From NCBI GenBank assembly GCA_012656075.1, contig JAAKBF010000042.1, positions 372,001 through 436,000 of the forward strand: a stretch of 64,000 nucleotides of DNA. The letters run 5' to 3'. Each line of letters starts with the position of its first letter. Position 1 is the stretch's first letter. Source of the stretch: Phytophthora hibernalis. Its lineage: Eukaryota > Oomycota > Peronosporomycetes > Peronosporales > Peronosporaceae. Below are positions 55,805 to 64,000 of the stretch, one piece after another. Under the pieces are notes generated by a model. It was given only the letters and a program-made list of their open reading frames with translations. It made no database searches and was not told the DNA's origin. The translations under genes and the position numbers were made by a program.

Positions 55805-55871
55805 GCCCGTCTAGCTCAGTCGGTAGAGACTCTTAATCTTGTGGTCGTGGGTTCGAGCCCCACGGTGGGCG
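55805..55871 (+). pseudogene. tRNA-Lys(CUU)-derived, 6-nt deletion
   Basis: 67 nt; canonical T loop. Confidence 0.75.
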
Positions 55872-56349
55872 ATTGCTTTTGTCTTTTTGCTCTTTCACGT
55901 CCCGCTAGTGAAGTAGGACGTCAGGGAGACTGCCACCTGCATCCGTGTCCATGCGTGGCAACAGCCCGACACTCAAAGTCGGGCATATTGCCGCAGAGTC
56001 CGATGGCGCCGTCGCCTCGCCCTCGCCGATTCGGACGGATACGAGATGTCACCCGTATTCAGCGGACGCGCGACGACGCAGTGCTGAGCCACACGCAGCA
56101 GCGACAGCGATCGTGGAAGCGAGAGCAAGGCGCGCTGTCGTGAAGGCGGACGACGCCATGGTCGGTCGGCGAGGACCAATGGAGACGTGATGGGAGCAGG
56201 ACGACGGGTATGGATGCGGCTGTTGGCTGTTGGCTGTACGTGGGCGCGGGCGTTGTCGGCGATACGTGTGTGGCTGCATGTGCGTGTGTTAGTGTGTGGG
56301 CCTCGTGTGGTTGGATTTTGTACGTTTGTGGTGAGTGGGTCGTGTATAA

Positions 56350-56419
56350 GCCCGTCTAGCTCAGTCGGTAGAGAAGACTCTTAATCTTGTGGTCGTGGGT
56401 TCGAGCCCCACGGTGGGCG
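56350..56419 (+). pseudogene. tRNA-Lys(CUU)-derived, 3-nt deletion (bases 25-27)
   Basis: 70 nt; reads GAGAAGACTC, losing the last D-stem base, base 26 and the first anticodon-stem base. Unique in the window. Confidence 0.75.
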
Positions 56420-56897
56420 ATTGCTTTTGTCTTTTTGCTCTTTCACGTCCCGCTAGTGAAGTAGGACGTCAGGGAGACTGCCACCTGCATCCGTGTCCAT
56501 GCGTGGCAACAGCCCGACACTCAAAGTCGGGCATATTGCCGCAGAGTCCGATGGCGCCGTCGCCTCGCCCTCGCCGATTCGGACGGATACGAGATGTCAC
56601 CCGTATTCAGCGGACGCGCGACGACGCAGTGCTGAGCCACACGCAGCAGCGACAGCGATCGTGGAAGCGAGAGCAAGGCGCGCTGTCGTGAAGGCGGACG
56701 ACGCCATGGTCGGTCGGCGAGGACCAATGGAGACGTGATGGGAGCAGGACGACGGGTATGGATGCGGCTGTTGGCTGTTGGCTGTACGTGGGCGCGGGCG
56801 TTGTCGGCGATACGTGTGTGGCTGCATGTGCGTGTGTTAGTGTGTGGGCCTCGTGTGGTTGGATTTTGTACGTTTGTGGTGAGTGGGTCGTGTATAA

Positions 56898-56964
56898 GCC
56901 CGTCTAGCTCAGTCGGTAGAGACTCTTAATCTTGTGGTCGTGGGTTCGAGCCCCACGGTGGGCG
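56898..56964 (+). pseudogene. tRNA-Lys(CUU)-derived, 6-nt deletion
   Basis: 67 nt; canonical T loop. Confidence 0.75.
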
Positions 56965-57442
56965 ATTGCTTTTGTCTTTTTGCTCTTTCACGTCCCGCTA
57001 GTGAAGTAGGACGTCAGGGAGACTGCCACCTGCATCCGTGTCCATGCGTGGCAACAGCCCGACACTCAAAGTCGGGCATATTGCCGCAGAGTCCGATGGC
57101 GCCGTCGCCTCGCCCTCGCCGATTCGGACGGATACGAGATGTCACCCGTATTCAGCGGACGCGCGACGACGCAGTGCTGAGCCACACGCAGCAGCGACAG
57201 CGATCGTGGAAGCGAGAGCAAGGCGCGCTGTCGTGAAGGCGGACGACGCCATGGTCGGTCGGCGAGGACCAATGGAGACGTGATGGGAGCAGGACGACGG
57301 GTATGGATGCGGCTGTTGGCTGTTGGCTGTACGTGGGCGCGGGCGTTGTCGGCGATACGTGTGTGGCTGCATGTGCGTGTGTTAGTGTGTGGGCCTCGTG
57401 TGGTTGGATTTTGTACGTTTGTGGTGAGTGGGTCGTGTATAA

Positions 57443-57515
57443 GCCCGTCTAGCTCAGTCGGTAGAGCGCAAGACTCTTAATCTTGTGGTCGTGGGTTCGA
57501 GCCCCACGGTGGGCG
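57443..57515 (+). tRNA. tRNA-Lys-CTT: tRNA-Lys(CUU), canonical
   Basis: 73 nt, no changes. Confidence 0.9.
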
Positions 57516-57999
57516 ATTGCTTTTGTCTTTTTGCTCTTTCACGTCCCGCTAGTGAAGTAGGACGTCAGGAGACTGCCACCTGCATCCGTGTCCATGCGTG
57601 GCAACAGCCCGACACTCAAAGTCGGGCATATTGCCGCAGAGTCCGATGGCGCCGTCGCCTCGCCCTCGCCGATTCGGACGGATACGAGATGTCACCCGTA
57701 TTCAGCGGACGCGCGACGACGCAGTGCTGAGCCACACGCAGCAGCGACAGCGATCGTGGAAGCGAGAGCAAGGCGCGCTGTCGTGAAGGCGGACGACGCC
57801 ATGGTCGGTCGGCGAGGACCAATGGAGACGTGATGGGAGCAGGACGACGGGTATGGATGCGGCTGTTGGCTGTTGGCTGTTGGCTGTACGTGGGCGCGGG
57901 CGTTGTCGGCGATACGTGTGTGGCTGCATGTGCGTGTGTTAGTGTGTGGGCCTCGTGTGGTTGGATTTTGTACGTTTGTGGTGAGTGGGTCGTGTATAA

Positions 58000-58072
58000 G
58001 CCCGTCTAGCTCAGTCGGTAGAGCGCAAGACTCTTAATCTTGTGGTCGTGGGTTCGAGCCCCACGGTGGGCG
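58000..58072 (+). tRNA. tRNA-Lys-CTT: tRNA-Lys(CUU), canonical
   Basis: 73 nt, no changes; three TGTTGGC copies upstream. Confidence 0.9.
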
Positions 58073-58552
58073 ATTGCTTTTGTCTTTTTGCTCTTTCACG
58101 TCCCGCTAGTGAAGTAGGACGTCAGGGAGACTGCCACCTGCATCCGTGTCCATGCGTGGCAACAGCCCGACACTCAAAGTCGGGCATATTGCCGCAGAGT
58201 CCGATGGCGCCGTCGCCTCGCCCTCGCCGATTCGGACGGATACGAGATGTCACCCGTATTCAGCGGACGCGCGACGACGCAGTGCTGAGCCACACGCAGC
58301 AGCGACAGCGATCGTGGAAGCGAGAGCAAGGCGCGCTGTCGTGAAGGCGGACGACGCCATGGTCGGTCGGCGAGGACCAATGGAGACGTGATGGGAGCAG
58401 GACGACGGGTATGGATGCGGCTGTGTTGGCTGTTGGCTGTACGTGGGCGCGGGCGTTGTCGGCGATACGTGTGTGGCTGCATGTGCGTGTGTTAGTTTGT
58501 GGGCCTCGTGTGGTTGGATTTTGTACGTTTGTGGTGAGTGGGTCGTGTATAA

Positions 58553-58619
58553 GCCCGTCTAGCTCAGTCGGTAGAGACTCTTAATCTTGTGGTCGTGGGT
58601 TCGAGCCCCACGGTGGGCG
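58553..58619 (+). pseudogene. tRNA-Lys(CUU)-derived, 6-nt deletion
   Basis: 67 nt; upstream TGTTGGC run has an odd extra TG. Confidence 0.75.
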
Positions 58620-59100
58620 ATTGCTTTTGTCTTTTTGCTCTTTCACGTCCCGCTAGTGAAGTAGGACGTCAGGAGACTGCCACCTGCATCCGTGTCCATG
58701 CGTGGCAACAGCCCGACACTCAAAGTCGGGCATATTGCCGCAGAGTCCGATGGCGCCGTCGCCTCGCCTCGCCCTCGCCGATTCGGACGGATACGAGATG
58801 TCACCCGTATTCAGCGGACGCGCGACGACGCAGTGCTGAGCCACACGCAGCAGCGACAGCGATCGTGGAAGCGAGAGCAAGGCGCGCTGTCGTGAAGGCG
58901 GACGACGCCATGGTCGGTCGGCGAGACCAATGGAGACGCGATGGGAGCAGGACGACGGGTATGGATGCGGCTGTTGGCTGTTGGCTGTACGTGGGCGCGG
59001 GCGTTGTCGGCGATACGTGTGTGGCTGCATGTGCGTGTGTTAGTGTGTGGGCCTCGTGTGGTTGGATTTTGTACGTTTGTGGTGAGTGGGTCGTGTATAA

Positions 59101-59167
59101 GCCCGTCTAGCTCAGTCGGTAGAGACTCTTAATCTTGTGGTCGTGGGTTCGAGCCCCACGGTGGGCG
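59101..59167 (+). pseudogene. tRNA-Lys(CUU)-derived, 6-nt deletion
   Basis: 67 nt; canonical T loop. Confidence 0.75.
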
Positions 59168-59649
59168 ATTGCTTTTGTCTTTTTGCTCTTTCACGTCCCG
59201 CTAGTGAAGTAGGACGTCAGGGAGACTGCCACCTGCATCCGTGTCCATGCGTGGCAACAGCCCGACACTCAAAGTCGGGCATATTGCCGCAGAGTCCGAT
59301 GGCGCCGTCGCCTCGCCCGCCCTCGCCGATTCGGACGGATACGAGATGTCACCCGTATTCAGCGGACGCGCGACGACGCAGTGCTGAGCCACACGCAGCA
59401 GCGACAGCGATCGTGGAAGCGAGAGCAAGGCGCGCTGTCGTGAAGGCGGACGACGCCATGGTCGGTCGGCGAGGACCAATGGAGACGTGATGGGAGCAGG
59501 ACGACGGGTATGGATGCGGCTGTTGGCTGTTGGCTGTACGTGGGCGCGGGCGTTGTCGGCGATACGTGTGTGGCTGCATGTGCGTGTGTTAGTGTGTGGG
59601 CCTCGTGTGGTTGGATTTTGTACGTTTGTGGTGAGTGGGTCGTGTATAA

Positions 59650-59719
59650 GCCCGTCTAGCTCAGTCGGTAGAGCGCACTCTTAATCTTGTGGTCGTGGGT
59701 TCGAGCCCCACGGTGGGCG
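59650..59719 (+). pseudogene. tRNA-Lys(CUU)-derived, 3-nt deletion (bases 29-31)
   Basis: 70 nt; same variant as at 50304, about 9.3 kb away. Confidence 0.75.
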
Positions 59720-60201
59720 ATTGCTTTTGTCTTTTTGCTCTTTCACGTCCCGCTAGTGAAGTAGGACGTCAGGAGACTGCCACCTGCATCCGTGTCCATG
59801 CGTGGCAACAGCCCGACACTCAAAGTCGGGCATATTGCCGCAGAGTCCGATGGCGCCGTCGCCTCGCCTCGCCCTCGCCGATTCGGACGGATACGAGATG
59901 TCACCCGTATTCAGCGGACGCGCGACGACGCAGTGCTGAGCCACACGCAGCAGCGACAGCGATCGTGGAAGCGAGAGCAAGGCGCGCTGTCGTGAAGGCG
60001 GACGACGCCATGGTCGGTCGGCGAGGACCAATGGAGACGCGATGGGAGCAGGACGACGGGTATGGATGCGGCTGTTGGCTGTTGGCTGTACGTGGGCGCG
60101 GGCGTTGTCGGCGATACGTGTGTGGCTGCATGTGCGTGTGTTAGTGTGTGGGCCTCGTGTGGTTGGATTTTGTACGTTTGTGGTGAGTGGGTCGTGTATA
60201 A

Positions 60202-60274
60202 GCCCGTCTAGCTCAGTCGGTAGAGCGCAAGACTCTTAATCTTGTGGTCGTGGGTTCGAGCCCCACGGTGGGCG
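60202..60274 (+). tRNA. tRNA-Lys-CTT: tRNA-Lys(CUU), canonical
   Basis: 73 nt; first of seven consecutive canonical copies that run to the window end. Confidence 0.9.
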
Positions 60275-60757
60275 ATTGCTTTTGTCTTTTTGCTCTTTCA
60301 CGTCCCGCTAGTGAAGTAGGACGTCAGGGAGACTGCCACCTGCATCCGTGTCCATGCGTGGCAACAGCCCGACACTCAAAGTCGGGCATATTGCCGCAGA
60401 GTCCGATGGCGCCGTCGCCTCGCCTCGCCCTCGCCGATTCGGACGGATACGAGATGTCACCCGTATTCAGCGGACGCGCGACGACGCAGTGCTGAGCCAC
60501 ACGCAGCAGCGACAGCGATCGTGGAAGCGAGAGCAAGGCGCGCTGTCGTGAAGGCGGACGACGCCATGGTCGGTCGGCGAGGACCAATGGAGACGCGATG
60601 GGAGCAGGACGACGGGTATGGATGCGGCTGTTGGCTGTTGGCTGTACGTGGGCGCGGGCGTTGTCGGCGATACGTGTGTGGTTGCATGTGCGTGTGTTAG
60701 TGTGTGGGCCTCGTGTGGTTGGATTTTGTACGTTTGTGGTGAGTGGGTCGTGTATAA

Positions 60758-60830
60758 GCCCGTCTAGCTCAGTCGGTAGAGCGCAAGACTCTTAATCTTG
60801 TGGTCGTGGGTTCGAGCCCCACGGTGGGCG
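60758..60830 (+). tRNA. tRNA-Lys-CTT: tRNA-Lys(CUU), canonical
   Basis: 73 nt; upstream GACGCGATGG and GGTTGCATG variants. Confidence 0.9.
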
Positions 60831-61307
60831 ATTGCTTTTGTCTTTTTGCTCTTTCACGTCCCGCTAGTGAAGTAGGACGTCAGGAGACTGCCACCTGCAT
60901 CCGTGTCCATGCGTGGCAACAGCCCGACACTCAAAGTCGGGCATATTGCCGCAGAGTCCGATGGCGCCGTCGCCTCGCCCTCGCCGATTCGGACGGATAC
61001 GAGATGTCACCCGTATTCAGCGGACGCGCGACGACGCAGTGCTGAGCCACACGCAGCAGCGACAGCGATCGTGGAAGCGAGAGCAAGGCGCGCTGTCGTG
61101 AAGGCGGACGACGCCATGGTCGGTCGGCGAGGACCAATGGAGACGTGATGGGAGCAGGACGACGGGTATGGATGCGGCTGTTGGCTGTTGGCTGTACGTG
61201 GGCGCGGGCGTTGTCGGCGATACGTGTGTGGCTGCATGTGCGTGTGTTAGTGTGTGGGCCTCGTGTGGTTGGATTTTGTACGTTTGTGGTGAGTGGGTCG
61301 TGTATAA

Positions 61308-61380
61308 GCCCGTCTAGCTCAGTCGGTAGAGCGCAAGACTCTTAATCTTGTGGTCGTGGGTTCGAGCCCCACGGTGGGCG
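61308..61380 (+). tRNA. tRNA-Lys-CTT: tRNA-Lys(CUU), canonical
   Basis: 73 nt, no changes. Confidence 0.9.
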
Positions 61381-61857
61381 ATTGCTTTTGTCTTTTTGCT
61401 CTTTCACGTCCCGCTAGTGAAGTAGGACGTCAGGAGACTGCCACCTGCATCCGTGTCCATGCGTGGCAACAGCCCGACACTCAAAGTCGGGCATATTGCC
61501 GCAGAGTCCGATGGCGCCGTCGCCTCGCCCTCGCCGATTCGGACGGATACGAGATGTCACCCGTATTCAGCGGACGCGCGACGACGCAGTGCTGAGCCAC
61601 ACGCAGCAGCGACAGCGATCGTGGAAGCGAGAGCAAGGCGCGCTGTCGTGAAGGCGGACGACGCCATGGTCGGTCGGCGAGGACCAATGGAGACGTGATG
61701 GGAGCAGGACGACGGGTATGGATGCGGCTGTTGGCTGTTGGCTGTACGTGGGCGCGGGCGTTGTCGGCGATACGTGTGTGGCTGCATGTGCGTGTGTTAG
61801 TGTGTGGGCCTCGTGTGGTTGGATTTTGTACGTTTGTGGTGAGTGGGTCGTGTATAA

Positions 61858-61930
61858 GCCCGTCTAGCTCAGTCGGTAGAGCGCAAGACTCTTAATCTTG
61901 TGGTCGTGGGTTCGAGCCCCACGGTGGGCG
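61858..61930 (+). tRNA. tRNA-Lys-CTT: tRNA-Lys(CUU), canonical
   Basis: 73 nt; followed by a spacer with the TCGCC duplication. Confidence 0.9.
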
Positions 61931-62413
61931 ATTGCTTTTGTCTTTTTGCTCTTTCACGTCCCGCTAGTGAAGTAGGACGTCAGGGAGACTGCCACCTGCA
62001 TCCGTGTCCATGCGTGGCAACAGCCCGACACTCAAAGTCGGGCATATTGCCGCAGAGTCCGATGGCGCCGTCGCCTCGCCTCGCCCTCGCCGATTCGGAC
62101 GGATACGAGATGTCACCCGTATTCAGCGGACGCGCGACGACGCAGTGCTGAGCCACACGCAGCAGCGACAGCGATCGTGGAAGCGAGAGCAAGGCGCGCT
62201 GTCGTGAAGGCGGACGACGCCATGGTCGGTCGGCGAGGACCAATGGAGACGCGATGGGAGCAGGACGACGGGTATGGATGCGGCTGTTGGCTGTTGGCTG
62301 TACGTGGGCGCGGGCGTTGTCGGCGATACGTGTGTGGTTGCATGTGCGTGTGTTAGTGTGTGGGCCTCGTGTGGTTGGATTTTGTACGTTTGTGGTGAGT
62401 GGGTCGTGTATAA

Positions 62414-62486
62414 GCCCGTCTAGCTCAGTCGGTAGAGCGCAAGACTCTTAATCTTGTGGTCGTGGGTTCGAGCCCCACGGTGGGCG
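62414..62486 (+). tRNA. tRNA-Lys-CTT: tRNA-Lys(CUU), canonical
   Basis: 73 nt; upstream GACGCGATGG and GGTTGCATG variants. Confidence 0.9.
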
Positions 62487-62969
62487 ATTGCTTTTGTCTT
62501 TTTGCTCTTTCACGTCCCGCTAGTGAAGTAGGACGTCAGGGAGACTGCCACCTGCATCCGTGTCCATGCGTGGCAACAGCCCGACACTCAAAGTCGGGCA
62601 TATTGCCGCAGAGTCCGATGGCGCCGTCGCCTCGCCTCGCCCTCGCCGATTCGGACGGATACGAGATGTCACCCGTATTCAGCGGACGCGCGACGACGCA
62701 GTGCTGAGCCACACGCAGCAGCGACAGCGATCGTGGAAGCGAGAGCAAGGCGCGCTGTCGTGAAGGCGGACGACGCCATGGTCGGTCGGCGAGGACCAAT
62801 GGAGACGCGATGGGAGCAGGACGACGGGTATGGATGCGGCTGTTGGCTGTTGGCTGTACGTGGGCGCGGGCGTTGTCGGCGATACATGTGTGGTTGCATG
62901 TGCGTGTGTTAGTGTGTGGGCCTCGTGTGGTTGGATTTTGTACGTTTGTGGTGAGTGGGTCGTGTATAA

Positions 62970-63042
62970 GCCCGTCTAGCTCAGTCGGTAGAGCGCAAGA
63001 CTCTTAATCTTGTGGTCGTGGGTTCGAGCCCCACGGTGGGCG
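62970..63042 (+). tRNA. tRNA-Lys-CTT: tRNA-Lys(CUU), canonical
   Basis: 73 nt; upstream spacer combines GACGCGATGG, GATACATG and GGTTGCATG. Confidence 0.9.
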
Positions 63043-63520
63043 ATTGCTTTTGTCTTTTTGCTCTTTCACGTCCCGCTAGTGAAGTAGGACGTCAGGGAGA
63101 CTGCCACCTGCATCCGTGTCCATGCGTGGCAACAGCCCGACACTCAAAGTCGGGCATATTGCCGCAGAGTCCGATGGCGCCGTCGCCTCGCCCTCGCCGA
63201 TTCGGACGGATACGAGATGTCACCCGTATTCAGCGGACGCGCGACGACGCAGTGCTGAGCCACACGCAGCAGCGACAGCGATCGTGGAAGCGAGAGCAAG
63301 GCGCGCTGTCGTGAAGGCGGACGACGCCATGGTCGGTCGGCGAGGACCAATGGAGACGTGATGGGAGCAGGACGACGGGTATGGATGCGGCTGTTGGCTG
63401 TTGGCTGTACGTGGGCGCGGGCGTTGTCGGCGATACGTGTGTGGCTGCATGTGCGTGTGTTAGTGTGTGGGCCTCGTGTGGTTGGATTTTGTACGTTTGT
63501 GGTGAGTGGGTCGTGTATAA

Positions 63521-63593
63521 GCCCGTCTAGCTCAGTCGGTAGAGCGCAAGACTCTTAATCTTGTGGTCGTGGGTTCGAGCCCCACGGTGGGCG
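63521..63593 (+). tRNA. tRNA-Lys-CTT: tRNA-Lys(CUU), canonical
   Basis: 73 nt; last tRNA in the window; its 3' spacer continues to the end. Confidence 0.9.
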
Positions 63594-64000
63594 ATTGCTT
63601 TTGTCTTTTTGCTCTTTCACGTCCCGCTAGTGAAGTAGGACGTCAGGGAGACTGCCACCTGCATCCGTGTCCATGCGTGGCAACAGCCCGACACTCAAAG
63701 TCGGGCATATTGCCGCAGAGTCCGATGGCGCCGTCGCCTCGCCCTCGCCGATTCGGACGGATACGAGATGTCACCCGTATTCAGCGGACGCGCGACGACG
63801 CAGTGCTGAGCCACACGCAGCAGCGACAGCGATCGTGGAAGCGAGAGCAAGGCGCGCTGTCGTGAAGGCGGACGACGCCATGGTCGGTCGGCGAGGACCA
63901 ATGGAGACGCGATGGGAGCAGGACGACGGGTATGGATGCGGCTGTTGGCTGTTGGCTGTACGTGGGCGCGGGCGTTGTCGGCGATACATGTGTGGCTGCA

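Larger units (their letters stand above)
46168..64000 (+). repeat. tRNA-Lys repeat array, right block (runs off the window)
   Basis: Thirty-two tRNA-bearing units on the plus strand, continuing past the window end. Unit length varies from 544 to 559 bp through four sources: the tRNA deletion, a GGAG/GGGAG indel, a TCGCC duplication (CGCCTCGCCTCGCC) and two to four copies of TGTTGGC. The array begins at CCACACGCAG in mid-unit, about 110 bp upstream of the unit position where the middle block stops. Unlike the other blocks it keeps the canonical T loop throughout. Spacer variants such as GACGCGATGG, GGTTGCATG and GATACATG recur together in separated units, a sign of multi-unit exchange. Confidence 0.95.

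Noticed and set aside
1017..63989. Hundreds of 60-170-codon frames inside the tRNA repeat units (for example frames beginning MSMRGNSPTLKVG or MQPHTYRRQRPRPR)
   Set aside because: They appear on both strands and in several frames of every unit, the unit length is not a multiple of three, and they overlap the tRNA itself. GC-rich repeat DNA explains the openness.
1..64000. Bacterial-style operons, ribosome binding sites, riboswitches and origins
   Set aside because: Nothing supports a prokaryotic setting: eukaryotic tRNA form, GT-AG introns and only eukaryotic mobile-element families.

Overview
The window looks like nuclear DNA from an oomycete, most likely a Phytophthora-like or related peronosporalean species. 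This rests on the mix of mobile elements: Cryptons with tyrosine recombinases, piggyBac, Tc1/mariner elements with short GT-AG introns, Ty1/copia, and a Ty3/gypsy element with a second RNase H. It also rests on tRNA genes that lack an encoded CCA. The species call is inference from family resemblance, because no search could be run. I see no bacterial genes, operons or CRISPR, and no intact host protein-coding gene.

More than half of the window (about 33 kb) is a tandem repeat with a 545-556 bp unit. Every unit carries one tRNA-Lys(CUU) gene or derivative followed by T-run Pol III terminators. There are three blocks: 674-4139 (tRNAs on the minus strand, 6 copies), 5327-16930 (plus strand, 21 copies) and 46168-64000 (plus strand, 32 copies, running off the window edge). 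The first two blocks face away from each other around a 1.2 kb AT-rich spacer. Of the 59 tRNA loci, 28 are full length (73 nt), 28 share one 6-nt deletion that removes the 3' end of the D stem and most of the 5' anticodon stem, and 3 have 3-nt deletions at the same place. All 16 full-length copies in the first two blocks carry a C56-to-T change in the T loop and B box. The 12 full-length copies with a canonical T loop are all in the right-hand block.

Between the second and third blocks (16931-46167) lies a 29 kb island of decayed, nested mobile elements. In order it holds: unrecognised coding remnants and a tRNA-derived SINE-like head (17-20 kb); an LTR-like repeat on the minus strand (20.8-21.3 kb); a 5'-truncated Crypton (21.65-23.2 kb); a tRNA-like sequence (23.5 kb); a second, more complete Crypton (24.46-26.5 kb); a 21-bp minisatellite; a Tc1/mariner element with perfect 30-bp terminal inverted repeats (28045-29361); a copia tail; a large gypsy element (31.16-about 40.7 kb) with LTR, primer-binding site, gag, protease, RT, two RNase H domains, integrase and an antisense proline-rich ORF; a second mariner element; rearranged copia fragments; and an internally deleted piggyBac whose stop codon lies 45 bp before the array resumes.

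All the protein genes are frameshifted, stopped or truncated except one 453-codon open stretch of gypsy pol. The functional content is therefore the tRNA-Lys array, of which only the right-hand block clearly keeps canonical genes. The rest is mobile-element debris whose breaks are themselves informative.
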